Source: Antedon mediterranea (lineage: Eukaryota > Echinodermata > Crinoidea > Comatulida > Antedonidae). From it: a stretch of DNA of 64,000 bases. Position numbers and translations under genes: made by a program. Positions within the stretch are counted from its first letter, which is position 1, and each line of letters starts with the position of its first letter. Under the pieces are notes generated by a model. The model saw only the letters and a list, made by a program, of their open reading frames with translations. It searched no databases and had not been told where the DNA came from. This document shows positions 24,701-39,700 of this stretch, one piece after another. The stretch covers positions 36,907,304 through 36,971,303 of the forward strand of contig NC_092671.1 of the NCBI RefSeq assembly GCF_964355755.1, in the 5' to 3' direction.

Positions 24701-27700
24701 AGATTGAATGAATGATTATTATAATTCAAATGTTCACAATATGCTCATGGGTCGTTTTGGGAGAGTAACGCCCGTATTCTTAAACCGGACTTTAGTCGTA
24801 GTTCGAGCTAAAACTAAAAAAATGACGTCATTTTAATTCATAAACCGAACTTCAACTAAATCACCGACTAAATCAGGCCAACCTCGACTAAATCGAGACG
24901 GATTTTGATTGATTTTTTTAGTCCTGGAGGGGGCAGACTAAATGGTCGACTAAATGGTTTTTAAACGATGTTTATAAAAAACGTAACAGTCATTGAGTTA
25001 TTATATTGGCCAGATATTGAAGAATGAAATATCTATATTTATATTAGCTTAATTAAATATACATTGGTATAAATTATAATAATGAAAATCATCTTTATTT
25101 ACAACTGTATACAAATTACATTATTTTCTTCGCGCAAGTCCGACTTGAGCTACGTCACGCCATAGCGACAATGGGAGATGTGGCAATTCACCACGAGATG
25201 GAATGTTTAGGGGGCCTAGCGCTTTCTTGTCACGCTATGAAGTGCGTGGTTCGTGGCGATCATACTTTGTTGGGGGCCTAGAAAATATAAAAGTTACCGT
25301 ACCGCCATGGTTCCTAAATATATTTTTAAGATTTTATTTGTTGTTAATCAAATATACTTCACTGTTAAATTAATACTGATATTGTTCTAATATTTAACGA
25401 TTACAATTATTTTTCATGTATATAGTATATAAAATACAAAAAAAAAATACAATATAGTCCTGTGCGTAAAAAGTGTTGTAAGAAATGGAAAGTGATATCA
25501 ATGCGCAAAATTTCGTCTGCTCCTCAAATACTCTCTTGTCATTGGCCAATGTATAGCCTTTGTTACCCAGACGTGTGCAACTCGACTAAAAGCTCGACTT
25601 CATTAAGTCAAACTGCAAACTTCGACTACTTCGTTTTTGAATCGAATTTGAAGTAATAGCTCGAACTACGACTTTTCCAAGTCGAACTTCGAACTACGAC
25701 TAAAGTCCGGTTTAAGAATACGGGCGTTAATTTCACAGTTTATATTTTCACATTAAAATTTTATGAATAAACGTATTTGTGTTGGTTTGTATTTGTATAT
25801 AAATAATTAGAACTAACAGCGTTTTCTTCTCCGAGTTGAGCACACTCTTCTTTAGTCTGAATTAGCTCAGAACGTAGATTTTCAGCTTGAACACGGCTGC
25901 CATCATTTGGTTTATCTTGAGATTCAAATATCCTTAGTTTAATCTGAAATCAAACAATTCATAGTTCGTTTATAAATAGAATTTAAAATAGTTTTTAGTC
26001 TGTACTCCATATTGGATTGTATCTCACAGCACTGATCTGTATATGAGACAAATGCCTTAAGTCTTTTGGTAGTGAGTGAGTGACCGAGCAGTAAAGACAA
26101 TGAAACCGTAATTACGTAGCCATAACATCGGCAAGTGTTCGAGGCTCACTCTCTCCGTAGTTCTGGTGGTAGAACGAGTCTTCTCGGATAAGGAAGAGTA
26201 GGGGGTTACCCAGATGTACTAGTACACACACAGCCACTGATCATAACTGGGCTGTCTGGAAAAACCAGTCTTTGACGGAGGTTACCCAGTATAAATAAAT
26301 AAATAACAAATTCAAAGCAAACTAGTTTACTACATTACACTACAGGTCAACAACTCATCTAAAACAAGGTGACCTTTAACACAATAATGAACAATTACCT
26401 CCTTGTCTTTTAGTTCTGTTTCCATCTCAATAATATTTTTCTTTAAATTCGCCAATTCTTCTTTGACACCTTTCAGTTCATTTTGTAATCGTGTCACTTG
26501 ACCTCGCTTTGACCTATTACTGGTCAATGACCTCTCAAGTTCGGTTTTTAAACCAGACAGTAAATCATCAGGCGCCAGCTTAGATGATCTGAGAAAATGA
26601 GATAAAATAAAATAATATCCGATACACTGTATAAATATAACTATATGAAACAATTGTGAAAAATGTTTTTTGAATTGAAAACAACAAAATATGAGTGCAT
26701 ACTGTAACAATCTAGGAGTTTTCCAGTTTTCTTTGGCAAGATTGCGTTGAATGTACGAGTCTCCAGCAGAACCGTTAGGAGACTTGGAAGGACCAACCCC
26801 AAGACCAGCAGCAGCTTCATACATCCTTAACTCCTCTTTGACATCACCCAGTTCATCTTGCAGAGCCTGGCACATGCTCTCCGTGATGGTCTTGGATGAT
26901 ATGGCTTGCTGCAGATGTAGCTTCAGTTGTCCAATCTCTTGCACAGAACCTAGTACAGAAAGTAGTAAAAATTTTTTTTTTTTTTCATATATTTAGGCAA
27001 ATTGCCAAGGATAACCATAAGCGAATTCGTTCACTATCCTTTTTAAAGGTGGAAATAATGTTCACAAGACAAACATATACACAAGATGCTCTACACAAAG
27101 TCTTATTTAGTAATTTATCATTTAAAAAAAATCCTGACATATGACTTGAACGCGGGACCATTGGATTTGTAGTCAAGCATCATAACCACCAACCACAACT
27201 CCACTCTGAATGTTGTTGTATGCAATAAATCTATATTTTACTTAATTCTAAAAAAACTGTAATGATAATAATAACAATCAGATTTTAAGATTTACATCTA
27301 CTGAGTGATTAGTTTGATTTATTTATTTTTTATTTCCTATGCATCCAACAGTACAGCATACAACTAGTAACTCGCCAATTACAGGATGGTTAAACTATTT
27401 AATAATTGACCATGCTTATAAACTTATTTAAAGTCTCATTTAAGGCTTAGGAGTGGAGTTGAAAGAGTCGTGAGTTACAACCCTGGCACAGGTCAGGATT
27501 GAACCCTGGACCTTGGAATTGGAAGGCAAGCATGTTAACCACCAAGCTACAGTTCCAGAACTAAACTAACAATTACAAACAAAATATCACAAATACCAGT
27601 GTCCAAAAGATCTCTGCACTGTCTTTGGGTTTCATCCAGCTTCCTGGTGAGTGAACCGATTGTCTCAGTCATTTCCAACTTTTCTCTGTTTTGATCTCGT

Positions 27701-30700
27701 TTCAACTGACCTAACACTTCTTTTTGGGATGATAGTTCACTCTCCTGTTTAAGAACAAAATTAAATATTAATAAAATGTATTGGAGACTACTAAAACCTT
27801 TGTGTAATCTGCTACCAGTGTCATAGGCCTAGCCAAGGAAGAGCAATTTTGTGGAGTGTCTGGTAGTATCTATCATTTTTTTTGTTATAGAACTGTGGGT
27901 TTTTTTATTATTTTCTTGTGTTATTATTGCAAACTTATTAAAGGTGAATACAAATGAATAAAGCTCTGTCTGCATTATCAAACTAGTTTGACAAAAAAAG
28001 TGTGATGTTTCCAAATATGGTAATATGGTATGGTGATAGTAATATGGCATCATCCATGTCCATATATGCGCACATCACATTTTGTTGTCACATAAAGTTT
28101 GATAGTGTAGACAGAGCTTAACAGACCACTCGTATTATTATTCTGCATTGTGTGTGATAGAACAACTCGACTCGACGAAATATTGGGTCAACTTAAAAGG
28201 AGCTATGACCTGAATTAGATGTTTATTTGATTACCTTTTCCTGTAAGGATCCATTAAGTTTGTCCAGTTTTGTTTCAAATTCATAAACTTCTTGCTGTTG
28301 CCTTCTCTGCAACTCGGCTAATTGAGCGTCATACCGATCATGTGACCTGGCGATTGTCTGTGATTTGTTAAGTTGAATGAGTTGATGGTTTAGGGCCTCG
28401 TTGTTGGCTTTTAGTTCTTCTAAATCATTTGCAAGCTATAAAAAAAGCACAAAAAGTATAAAATAAGTAAAGAAATTGTTTATATTTGGGAAATACATCA
28501 ATATGCTTTATCAATATATTAAAGGTAATTGTTTTGTAGAGTTGTGGATAACTATACGGTAAGTACACTACGTAACAAAACACATTAATTTAAATCTTCT
28601 AATACAAATACAAAGAAAATAAAGTTAAAGATATATTGTCCCTCTAAAAAATTTTTTTTCCAAATTTTTTTTTGAATATGTCATTTTAATGTCACATAAT
28701 AGTTATTCACTTCTTTTTTGTAGTTTTAATAATGTCATATAATAATTTTTTTTTACAGAAGTGAATAACTTTATTAAAACTAAAAAATGGCCTATTTAAA
28801 GTCTGATTTTATAATCTTCATTTTTCATGTTTTTGGAGGACAATACATGTTTAAATAAAATAATCAATTAATATAACTGTTCCTACTTGTTGTTTGCTTG
28901 CCATAAGCTCCTGTATGTTCTCTTCATATGTGTTTATTGTCTGTTTCAGGTTTTTGCTATCATGAACACATTTCTGAAATTGTTCTTTGTTTTGCTTCAG
29001 ATCTAAATTCAAGCGGGACTTCTCACCTAATAACATAAATATATTGTTAAACAAATAAATAATTTAAAAACTCTAATAATGTTAAGCGCTTAGAAGCTTT
29101 GTGCAATAAACGCTATATAAGAGTATTATTATTTATCATAAGAAAAGATGCATTGATTGATGATTGATAGTCATGTCTATCACAGAGGTTGTATTTAACT
29201 ACTTTACAATCTGAACAGAATTCAACTAGAGAAAGGGTTTTGAGATTATAGTCAACCAAACTCTCTAAAAACTGGAAACTCACCCAAACTAGATTTTTCC
29301 TGAGGTTCAAAAGGTCTCAAATTCTTTTTTTTTTAACCATTAAAACACATTCCGAATACCTGAATTTCCAGAAAACCAGACATATTAAGTAAGCCAAATG
29401 GTGTCCGGTATCAAAGAACTTATCACAAGAATCTCCTGTTCGTCCGAAGCGCGTAACAATTTCGAAAGGCATTGTGGGATAGAATAGATCTAATGGGTGG
29501 CGCCATGGCACGCCCTCATCAAATTAGAAAGTCAAAATCATAGAGGGGATCTGCTAATACTATAGGGGGGATAGAGTAATTGACTGAGCCCTCTATTGGA
29601 ATCAATAGTTTTGACTTCCTAGTTTGGAGGAGGCACTGCTCCATGCTGTGAAATGGCGACGCCCAGTTTGACCTTTTAACCCTGTACTTCTGATACTGTG
29701 TTTTGAATGCAAATTGATTCTTGTGTTATAAGTTCTTTGCCGGTATTGAAAGAACGGACTGTATAAGACGCAGGATGATGAAATGACCAGTAATAACTTG
29801 CAGCCATGGGCTGCTAAAACTAGCATATCATCAAATAATTAAAAGCTTATTCTCACCATCAGCTATAGCAAGTTGATGATTTAGCACTCGTGTTTGCCTA
29901 GCCCCTTCCTCTGTCACTTGCTTCAGTTTCTGACGCAACTCCTCAAGCTCTCTGCCTCTTGCTTTGTATAAGATCTGTAGCTGGCCTAGCTGCCTCGTAT
30001 CATTACTACCACCTGTGTAACAAATTTAGCTCATTTACATATTTGGTCATCAGAATGCATAGTGAATCAATTAACATGAATTACTGTATTAATAGTCCAA
30101 TTATGGTCTAGGAGTATCCTAGGAGCTTTTCATATCTAAGCCCTCCCTCTGGACAGCATGGCCGATTGTCGGTTTATCCTGGTAAGCTCGGCATGAAATA
30201 GACATTTTGATTTAAAAATACCTTGATTCATGAATTGCTGTAGCCTAATCTCCTCTTCTTGTACACTATTTACACCCCCATTTTCAGAATGGACTTGTCC
30301 ATTGTGATCTGCATAGTTCTGTGGGTAGTTTTCTTCCTGATGTGGTTTATATTCCACATGCTGGGTATACGTTTGTTGTCTCATGTAACCATCTGATAGC
30401 TTATTATGTGGTTCATAATATTGTCCATTTTTCACCCACGTGTCCACATTCTTCCCTGTTTGACGTTGCTTGTTATTGTGTGCAAACTCTTCATTACTGT
30501 TGTCATTTTTCTGAACATCTTCCTCGTGCTCCTGTGTCGCACGATAGTGAAACTTGTGGTGATACTCTGGTTGTTCATTTGTATACTGTTGTTCATGATG
30601 GTTGGCAAAGTTGTTGCCAAAGTGGTGATTGTCGTGGTAGCCATTTTGAACAGGTCGACTTAGATCTCCTGATTCTGTGTCACTCTCTTCAAAATGATCA

Positions 30701-33700
30701 GGTGTATCAGGCTATAATTATAAATAACAATTTTAATTGAATACTTTGAATTTGTTATTTATTTTATTTATACTTGGTAACCTCTTCAGTCAAAGACTGG
30801 TCTCCCAGAGGGCCCAGTTATGATCAGTGACTGTGATGTATTAGTACACCGTGTAAACCCCCTACTCATCTCTAAGGATGTACTAGGTTCTTCTAAGTGA
30901 ACATGAACTAGATGTGTACACTAGACCTACGGTTTATAGTCCTTATCCGAGAAGTAGTTGATTACTTAGCTCATGATGTTTAAAAAAAAATAATTTAAAA
31001 TTTTGTGTAATGCAAGGATGGTGAACGTTCGACGAAACCAACCTATGATGTGAGTCATATATACAATGTCTCTCTCAACTACTAAATTCTGAACATTATT
31101 ATTATTACATTATTTTGTACAATATCTAATGATCACAGGTGACCAACCTGATGTAACCTGTAATCTCGTGTCGGTGCTGGGGGTTTCAACGAGGGCACAC
31201 CACTATCAAATGGAGTTGATGTATGGGTCAAAGGTTGAGTATGGGTCAAAGGTTGATTTTGATGATGCCATCCAAACTGTTGCCACATTGGGTTTCTAAT
31301 GCAATAGAAAATAATTTTATTTACATTTTTTAATTCAATTCAATTCATTTGAAACATTTTAATATAAAAAAAAAACAGATATTGTTAATTTGAGTCAGTA
31401 ATACTATATATTCAATGTGGTAGGTACAATTGATATTGCATAACCTATAAAATGTATTTTATGTTTACACTAATACAGTATAAGATAAACATAATTATCT
31501 CTAAGTACCACTGTACCAACATGGCCAATGTTTGATAACCATTTAGCCTACATTACAGTAAGTTGCTTTTAGTGGTCTGGTTTTAGGCTGCAAATAAGTA
31601 TTGTGCAAGAATTTTAAATGTAATTACCTACTACTCTTCGTTGTTGGCGATTCAAATCCGGAGGAATCACGTGACGAGAGAGATGAGCAATCATCAAGTA
31701 GATCATCTGGAAGTTCATTGGACAAGAGATCATGTAACTGTAAAAAAATATACATTTAAAAAAAACAATAAAATCACAAAAAATATCAATTCTTACCTTG
31801 CAGTATGACTCCATTTTTGTCTTCTGTACTGTAAATGGTTACCTTTAACTCCATTCTTGTCATTAAAACAAAACGCCAATACAAAAAACTTGTCTTACCT
31901 TGTGGAGAAGGTGCTCAATTTCCACAACATCCTCAACCGTGGGAGGATCGCTATCCAACTCACTAAACATACTGACCTGTGTTAGCGACCATTAGGTTTT
32001 TAGAGCAACGTTTTGTCATGTTATGAGATGTGTAGGTCTGTTTAGTAGAGTAATTAAATTCAGAGTCTTACAAACACACAAACATCCTGTCTGTCAGCTA
32101 TGAATAAAAAAAAGTATTTTGAGGACTAGAATTCTATTTTAAGGTCAGAATTTACTCAGACCAGTTGAATAAGAAATGTCATTAAATATCTATTTAGACG
32201 CGACAATGATAAAACCTTGCTGCCTAATAACATACTTAGTAAATAGGTTCATAATCTTGTAACAGGAATTTTAATTGCTCATTTTATAGATTATAGGTTT
32301 GTTTACAAATATATCTTATCAGATTTTATGTACAGCAAAACATAGTCCTAAAATAAATAATAATTGCACATCATGTGGCGTACTGTAGGCACTGCTGAAA
32401 ATCACTAGAATATGAACTTCAAACAATGTCAGACCAAACGATGCAAAAAATATATGCAGGGATGATTGTGTACATAAACGTACAAATAATACACAAAGCA
32501 TAGTTTTGAGGAATTAATGCAATTATAGAAAATACACTGAAAATTATAGAGGAAAAGAATAGGAGGAAAATCTGCTGGAAAGTGAACTTTTACTGAAGAA
32601 CTTAAAAAACAAATATAACCATTTGTTGAAAATCAATCGTAATAAAGAAGTCTACACTATCAAACTTCATGTGATAAATAAATGTGATGTACCCATATAT
32701 GGACATGATGATGTCATATCACTACCATATTAAGCATCCACTACCATATTTGGGCACATCATACTTTTCTGTCAAACTAGTATGATAGTGTAGACAGAGC
32801 TTTACACTTGAAATCTATTGTATCAATTACATGTATAAAAAATGAATGATGAAATTCTAAATGAAAGAGTGACGACAACAAATAAATACATAAACATTTT
32901 CTTGAATGTTTGTTACAAAATATATCAATGAAAAAACATTCTGAATGTGATTTCTGAAATATTTAGCAAATTAAATGTGTTTACTTAACAAAAACAAAGA
33001 TATGGCAAAATTGGAAAGGGAAGGATTAATTTGTCACCTAAACAAAAAGAGTAACCTTTACCTTTTGTTTTCTAAACAATTAAAACTATAATCTCTTCCT
33101 AGAACCCCTGCTAAAGTTAAACCTTTCCTAGAAATAACAATTGGAACTTGCTGTGTCCATCATCATCTGACTTTAAGTTGTAATTATAGAGTATTTATTA
33201 TAATAAAAGGTTCAGATCATTTTGAGTGATTGGCAGATGGGTGTTAGTACAAATCAATTGATGATGAATTCATGTTGTGATAATGAAACCAGTCTTGTTC
33301 TAATTGCCTGCTATGCTTTGGTCAGTTTCTAAACTGACCACACTACTTGATCTTTTTATGACATTGGATTAGACATTGGGATGTTTAACTTGCCTTGAGT
33401 AGCACTTATATTAAAAATGTTACCGTGAATTGTTCAAAAATATTATTTTTTTCAATGACCAAACTTTTCAAAAAAATTTTGACAGCACGATTTCATGTAG
33501 GGCACGCAGCTTTGACATCACATCTTCATGTATGGCACGAAGTTTTGACAGTACAATTTCATGTATGGCATGCAGCTTTGACAGTACAATTTCATGTATG
33601 GCACGCAGCTTTAACAGCACAATTCCATGATGTTTGGCACACAGCTTTAACAGCACAATTCCATGTATGGCATGCAGCTTTGACAGTACAATTTCATGTA

Positions 33701-36700
33701 TGGCACGCAGCTTTAACAGCACAATTCCATGTATGGCACGCAGCTTTAACAGCACAATTCCATGTATGGCACGCAGTTTTAACAGCACAATTTCATGTTT
33801 GGCACACAGCTTTGACAGAACAATTCCATGTATGGCATGCAGCTTTGACAGTAAAATTTCATGTATGGCACGCAGCTTTAACAGCACAATTCCATGTATG
33901 GCATGCAGTTTTAACAGCACAATTTCATGTTTGGCACACAGCTTTAACAGCACAATTCCATGTATGGCATGCAGTTTTGACAGCACAATTCCATGTATTG
34001 CACACAGCTTTGACAGCACAATTTCATGTATGGCACGCAGTTTTGAATACAGTTTTTTTTTTTATTACAGTATTATCACTTAAAACCTATCAATTCATTT
34101 AATTGTGAATTTTAAAAGCCATGAAATATATTAATTATCAACTATCACAAAACATGATGGCTGCAATAAAAATTGGTCTTCAAACCAGCAAAAAATAAAA
34201 AATAAACAACCAAAAAACAACAAATCAAAAACTTGTATTAATCAATTTATCAATTAATGTTAATTGTGAATTTTAAAACCCAAGATATATCATCAACTAT
34301 AAAAAAACATGATCGTTGCAATAAAAATTGGTTTTCAAAACAGCAAACGAAACTAAAATTTGTTTTTGTTAACTATAACGTCCAAAAAAACAAAATTTTG
34401 CACAAATTAAAGGCGTTCATTAAGTGTACACATAGTCAGTGACTAGTTCTTCTTCATTGATTTTTCATCTCAAAAAAGGAATTTGATACGGTGAACAAGA
34501 GGCTCGCAGTGTGTAGGCGATAATTGCGATAATGTTTACATTCAACGAAACAAGATATCAATACTATTCTTTGGTGTTGACTAATCTACGTTAAAATGAG
34601 AGTAAAGATTTCGCATAACTACTTTAACTCCAAGGACGCTTCTATGAAAAGAACATCAATATTCAGAAACTTAATTCCAAAGCAAGACGTAAGGGGTATT
34701 GATTTATAAGTGTAATTGATGACTGGATTATCTCAATTGACCCGATCCTAACCCAGCTGGGCGACATTTAAAGTCTATAATACATTGCTTTGGGGCACCC
34801 CTATTCAGGGGTCACCACTATTTGCACAGATACCAGAGATCTGGAACCAACTTCCTCTTTCCAGCCGTTACACTCCATCCCCTTTTCAATTCAAATCTCT
34901 CCTGAAAACTCACCTATTTCAATAGTTATTCTTTTCATGTTATGCTGTGCGACTCCGGTAAAGGCCGCTCTATAAATGTTCGATATTATTATTATTAATT
35001 TATTATTAGGGGACAATTTCAGAGAAACATGTATACTTATTAAATGTGTAATTAATTCCAAAAGAATACAAGAACATGAATAATGATATTAAACATATTG
35101 TACCTATAACTGTATACTAGTATTATAGTAAATAAATCCATGTTAAAGGAAGGGGTATAAAACAACTATGACTAAAGCCTGGTTCCATTAAAATCGCTAC
35201 AACGTTTCCATTAAAATCGCTACACGCGCAGATGTCGCCGACGCAATCGGGAAGGCTCCCCGATTCATCGCAGTCAAATCGGCAAAGTTCAACCATGTTC
35301 AACTTTGCCGATTTTGTCGGCGATGAATCGTATACGCGTATTTAGCGCTTGCGTACTAGATCCCCGATAAATTCTAGCGTTTCCATAGAATCGCTACGCT
35401 CTGTCGTGTAGCGATTTTATGGAAATCAGGCTTAACCTGTTACAACAGAGATTAGGGTGAGTAACAATGCTCAGATTAGACACAATTAAACACCTTTGAA
35501 ATAGGATGTCAGATTACAATGTTCCAGCATTCCTGTCGCTCTTAGTAGTTGTTTTTATTTCTCATAGTTTACATACTGTACAAGCCTGTTTGTTTACAAA
35601 TTCAAATATGTTTGTATTTAACCAAAAACTTGAAAAATATTTTATACACCATTCAAATATTTTTTAACCAAAAACTTTAAAAATATTTTATACACCATTC
35701 AAATATTTTTTAACCAAAAACTTTAAAAATATTGTATACACCATTCAAATATTTTTTAACCAAAAACTTTAAAAATATTTTATACACCATTCAAATATTT
35801 TTTAACCAAAAACTTGAAAAATATTTTATACACCATTCAAATATTTTTTAACCAAAAACTTGAAAAATATTTTATACACCATTCAAATATTTTTTAACCA
35901 AAAACTTTAAAAATATTTTATACACCATTCAAATATTTTTTAACCAAAAACTTTAAAAATATTGTATACACCATTCAAATATTTTGTAACCAAAAACTTA
36001 AAAAATATTTTATACACCATTCAAATATTTTTTAACCAAAAATATTTTATATACCAAAATGCTGATTGTTTTGACATCTACAGTACATACAAATGAATAT
36101 GGACCACAATTAATACAAAAGTACTAAGTATTAAGCTCTGTCTAAACTATCAAACTTTATGAAAAAAAATGTGATGTGCCTATATATGGATAGGATGATG
36201 CCATATCACTACCATATTTGTGCATATCACTACCATATTTGGGAATACCAATACCATATTTGGGCACATCACATTTTTTTCCGTCACACTAGTTTGATAG
36301 TGTAGACAGAGCTTTATAGATTAATATTTTATGACTTTCCATAACTTCCAATCCTACAATGAATGTTTTTATGTCTCTGATTGATTTACTGTTGTTTTGT
36401 ACCTTGTAATGTCAAAGGTCAACAACTTACTTAAATGCTTCTTTATGGTTGTCTGGTTTGATTAATTTAAGAGTATTACATACATTTTTTAAATGCATAC
36501 TAAATTATATTTAAGTTCTATTTTTAACACCTTTCACAAAATGTTATTGTGTGATATGTGCCATTTATTTTTTTATTCATAAAATGTTACAGTATTTTCT
36601 TTTAGAAACAAAAAACACAATCTTTAAAATTTCCTTTAGTATATAAAATGTTGTTGTGACTGAACTTATTTTGGGAACTAAACTATATGTCATCTTCAAA

Positions 36701-39700
36701 TTTGTGGACAAATTTTTTTTTACAAATATTTGAACTTTTCCTATTTTTTAATGAAAATTATTCATGATTTAGTAATATTTTTTTATTATTTATATAAAAA
36801 ATTATTTATGTGAAATTTCCCCAGGAGAATTGACGGATTAAAAATCTTCAACATGATTTCAATAAAATTCCCTTCAGTATAAATTAAAATATTGTTGTGA
36901 CTAACCTTTTTTCGGGAACTAAACTATGTCATCTTCATTTGACTAACTTTTCCTATTATATATGATTTAAAAAAAAAAATTTATACATAATTTTGCTTTA
37001 CAAAGATTCCAAAATAAAAGATTGAATGAATTTATTAATTATTTTTTAATTAAACAAAGCAAATGATTCTCATAGTGAAGTATCCCCAGTACAGTCGAGA
37101 TTAAAAAATCTTTAGAATTATTTCAATAACTAGTACACAATTAAAAATTACATTGTTCTTTTGCTTTTTTTGGTTTTATCGCACTATCTTTGAGTTCATA
37201 TGCCAACGAACATGTTTAGCTAGTATTGTCTCGTCCTGTGCTTCAATTATGTTTGTATCATGTATTAATTATTTTGTTAAGGTGGCCAAATACTGTACGA
37301 GCTTTGCTCTTTTTTGGTCATCCTTCCATTTTTGCATATATTCTGTTTCATTACACTTGTTTATATTGGAAAATAAAAACTGAAACTGAAAATTGTCCCC
37401 CTTAGTTTTCTCAAAACTGATGATCACCAACACCAAAGAAGGTACAACAGTAGCCCACCTGATCTAATAACAAATCAGCAAACATATTTTTATCCTTAAG
37501 TAAATGATCAACTTGGCAGTCAAACACTTTAGAATTTTCCATGAGATTCCGAAAGTAAATCTTTTGGTCTTTTATTTACCGACAAGAAATTAGATATGGG
37601 ACAAGAAATTAGATATGGGACGAGAAGAGATTCTTTTTGAAGATTGCTTGTTTCGAATCTCATTAAATTTCATTCATCAATAAGTGATTATTTTGAATTG
37701 ATGGTCAATCGGTCAAGTGTTGGAATAGAATACATAGTGTTTGGTGAGACGCTTACGAGAGGGATAATAACGTGCTTATACAAGATGTTGATTTAGGTAA
37801 CAAATAAAAAACGAAATACGATACTTAGATCTATTAAAATCTTTAATAAGACAGACTATTATTATTGCTGACACAAGCAGTTACCATATCAACAGCTTTA
37901 TTAAAATATATGCTGGTCTTTGTTGGATTGTACATTTAACAAGAAAAACAAGTCTTTTAAAGGTGTATTGTCCCCAAAAACGAAGATTTTTTTAAATCGG
38001 ACTTTGAATAGGTTATTTTGTAGTTTTAATAAAGTTAATCACTTCCGTAGTAAAAAAAACCCCTAAAAAATATTGTTTTCGCTTATAAAATGACAAAATA
38101 AATTGTTAAATTCAACCAAAATTCCATTGGCTAGTAGCCAATTTGCTTTAAATTACAGTTTTTCAGTTAAATACATTTTTTTTCGAGGGGGACAATACAT
38201 CTTTAAACATTACTAAGAACTATAATTGTTCAATCACCTCTAAGTATTATTATCATCACAGGGAAGTACCAACCAGAAATTAATTTCTTGGAGAAGATTG
38301 GTAGAAAAATAATTAAATCAATTGGCATTCAGTGTCTATTCAATCTCGCACAACCTTTTAATACTGTCTTTAAACAAGCTACATTGGTCTATTAATTAAA
38401 TCAGGGTGAAAAGGTGAGAGAGACAATGTAAACATTGTTTGAGTATTTCTAGCATCATTTTAATTTTACAAAATTTGTACAAAGTATCTTTTGCACCAGG
38501 GAGCTATTCAGACATGATTGTACTTGTACTGTGTTGACCACATAGTAGCATTGCACCAACATAAACGGTAGTTGATACAGTGTATTGAGCATCTAGTAAA
38601 TTACGTTGCAATAGTGAGATCTGACCAATCAATTTTGAATCTGATTAGGATGGCATGACACTAGTCAATTGTTTCTCAAATCTTAATCTTTACCTCTGAA
38701 ACTTTTCAGGAATGATTTCATAAAACTTTAAATAATCTTGAGCCCTGGTGGTAAACTTTACACATGGACACAAAAATATTAATTCCCAACAAATGTAAAA
38801 AATATGAATTTCTAAATTGTCATTGTGATACTGTATTAATAAGTTAGTTTTTTTAAATGATAATTATTAACCTTTTTAAATTGAATTAAAAATTACAATA
38901 AATCATTTCTTTACTGAAAACACATTTTCTACTAATATTATAAAAATTATAAAAACGGTTTTAATCTTCAGACTTTTAATTTCTATTTATTTTATTGTTT
39001 ACTAAAATGACCAAAAAATTAGAGGTAAAATAAAAAACAATACAATTGCAGTAATTGAATAATATCACAATAAAGTATATTATGAAGAAATAAAGAATAT
39101 AGATCAATATAGATCAATCAAATTATTAAAATTACCTGATAGATTAGAAAAATCAGTATAGACTCGAGTATGACTGGAGTAGTTAGATATCAAATCCAAA
39201 TCTTTGAGCCTCTCTCATACATCAAAACCCCGTATCTCTTGACCATTGTCAATCAAAACAAATGTCATTTAAGCTCCACCCCTATTATACTTTTGAAAGA
39301 TGACTATTCCAGCAAGAACAACCAATCACAGACAGTGTATTGTATAGCTCCACCCATTTTGAATAGGATCTGTTTTGAGTGACATGATAAAGTCACTACT
39401 TTATGGTTTAGACCTCTATGTTTAGACATTATGTATATCAACTACATAAAGAGTAATAACAAAACCAAAAGCTCCACTAATGAGAGTCTAAATATGGAAT
39501 TAGTTTAATTATAAACACCTAAACAATGAAATACACACAATCATGTCAGGGGTCAATATTTAAACATTAATTATACCATCATGACATTACAGGCACAAGT
39601 TAATCATAGAAATAACAAGACATGCTTCACAAACTTTAAAAATTTTTTTAATCAACATGTTGGAATGTTGATACAATATATTATTTATTTGGGTAAATAA

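Noticed and set aside
31968-31970. CEP152 start at the methionine in exon 2
   Set aside because: The exon has an acceptor two codons upstream (31977-31978) and is in phase with the 36-codon exon at 41046; an internal start remains possible as an isoform.
33395-34102. Protein-coding gene of 11-residue repeats
   Set aside because: It is a 33-bp minisatellite inside a CEP152 intron; frames are open on both strands and there is no codon bias or conserved start.
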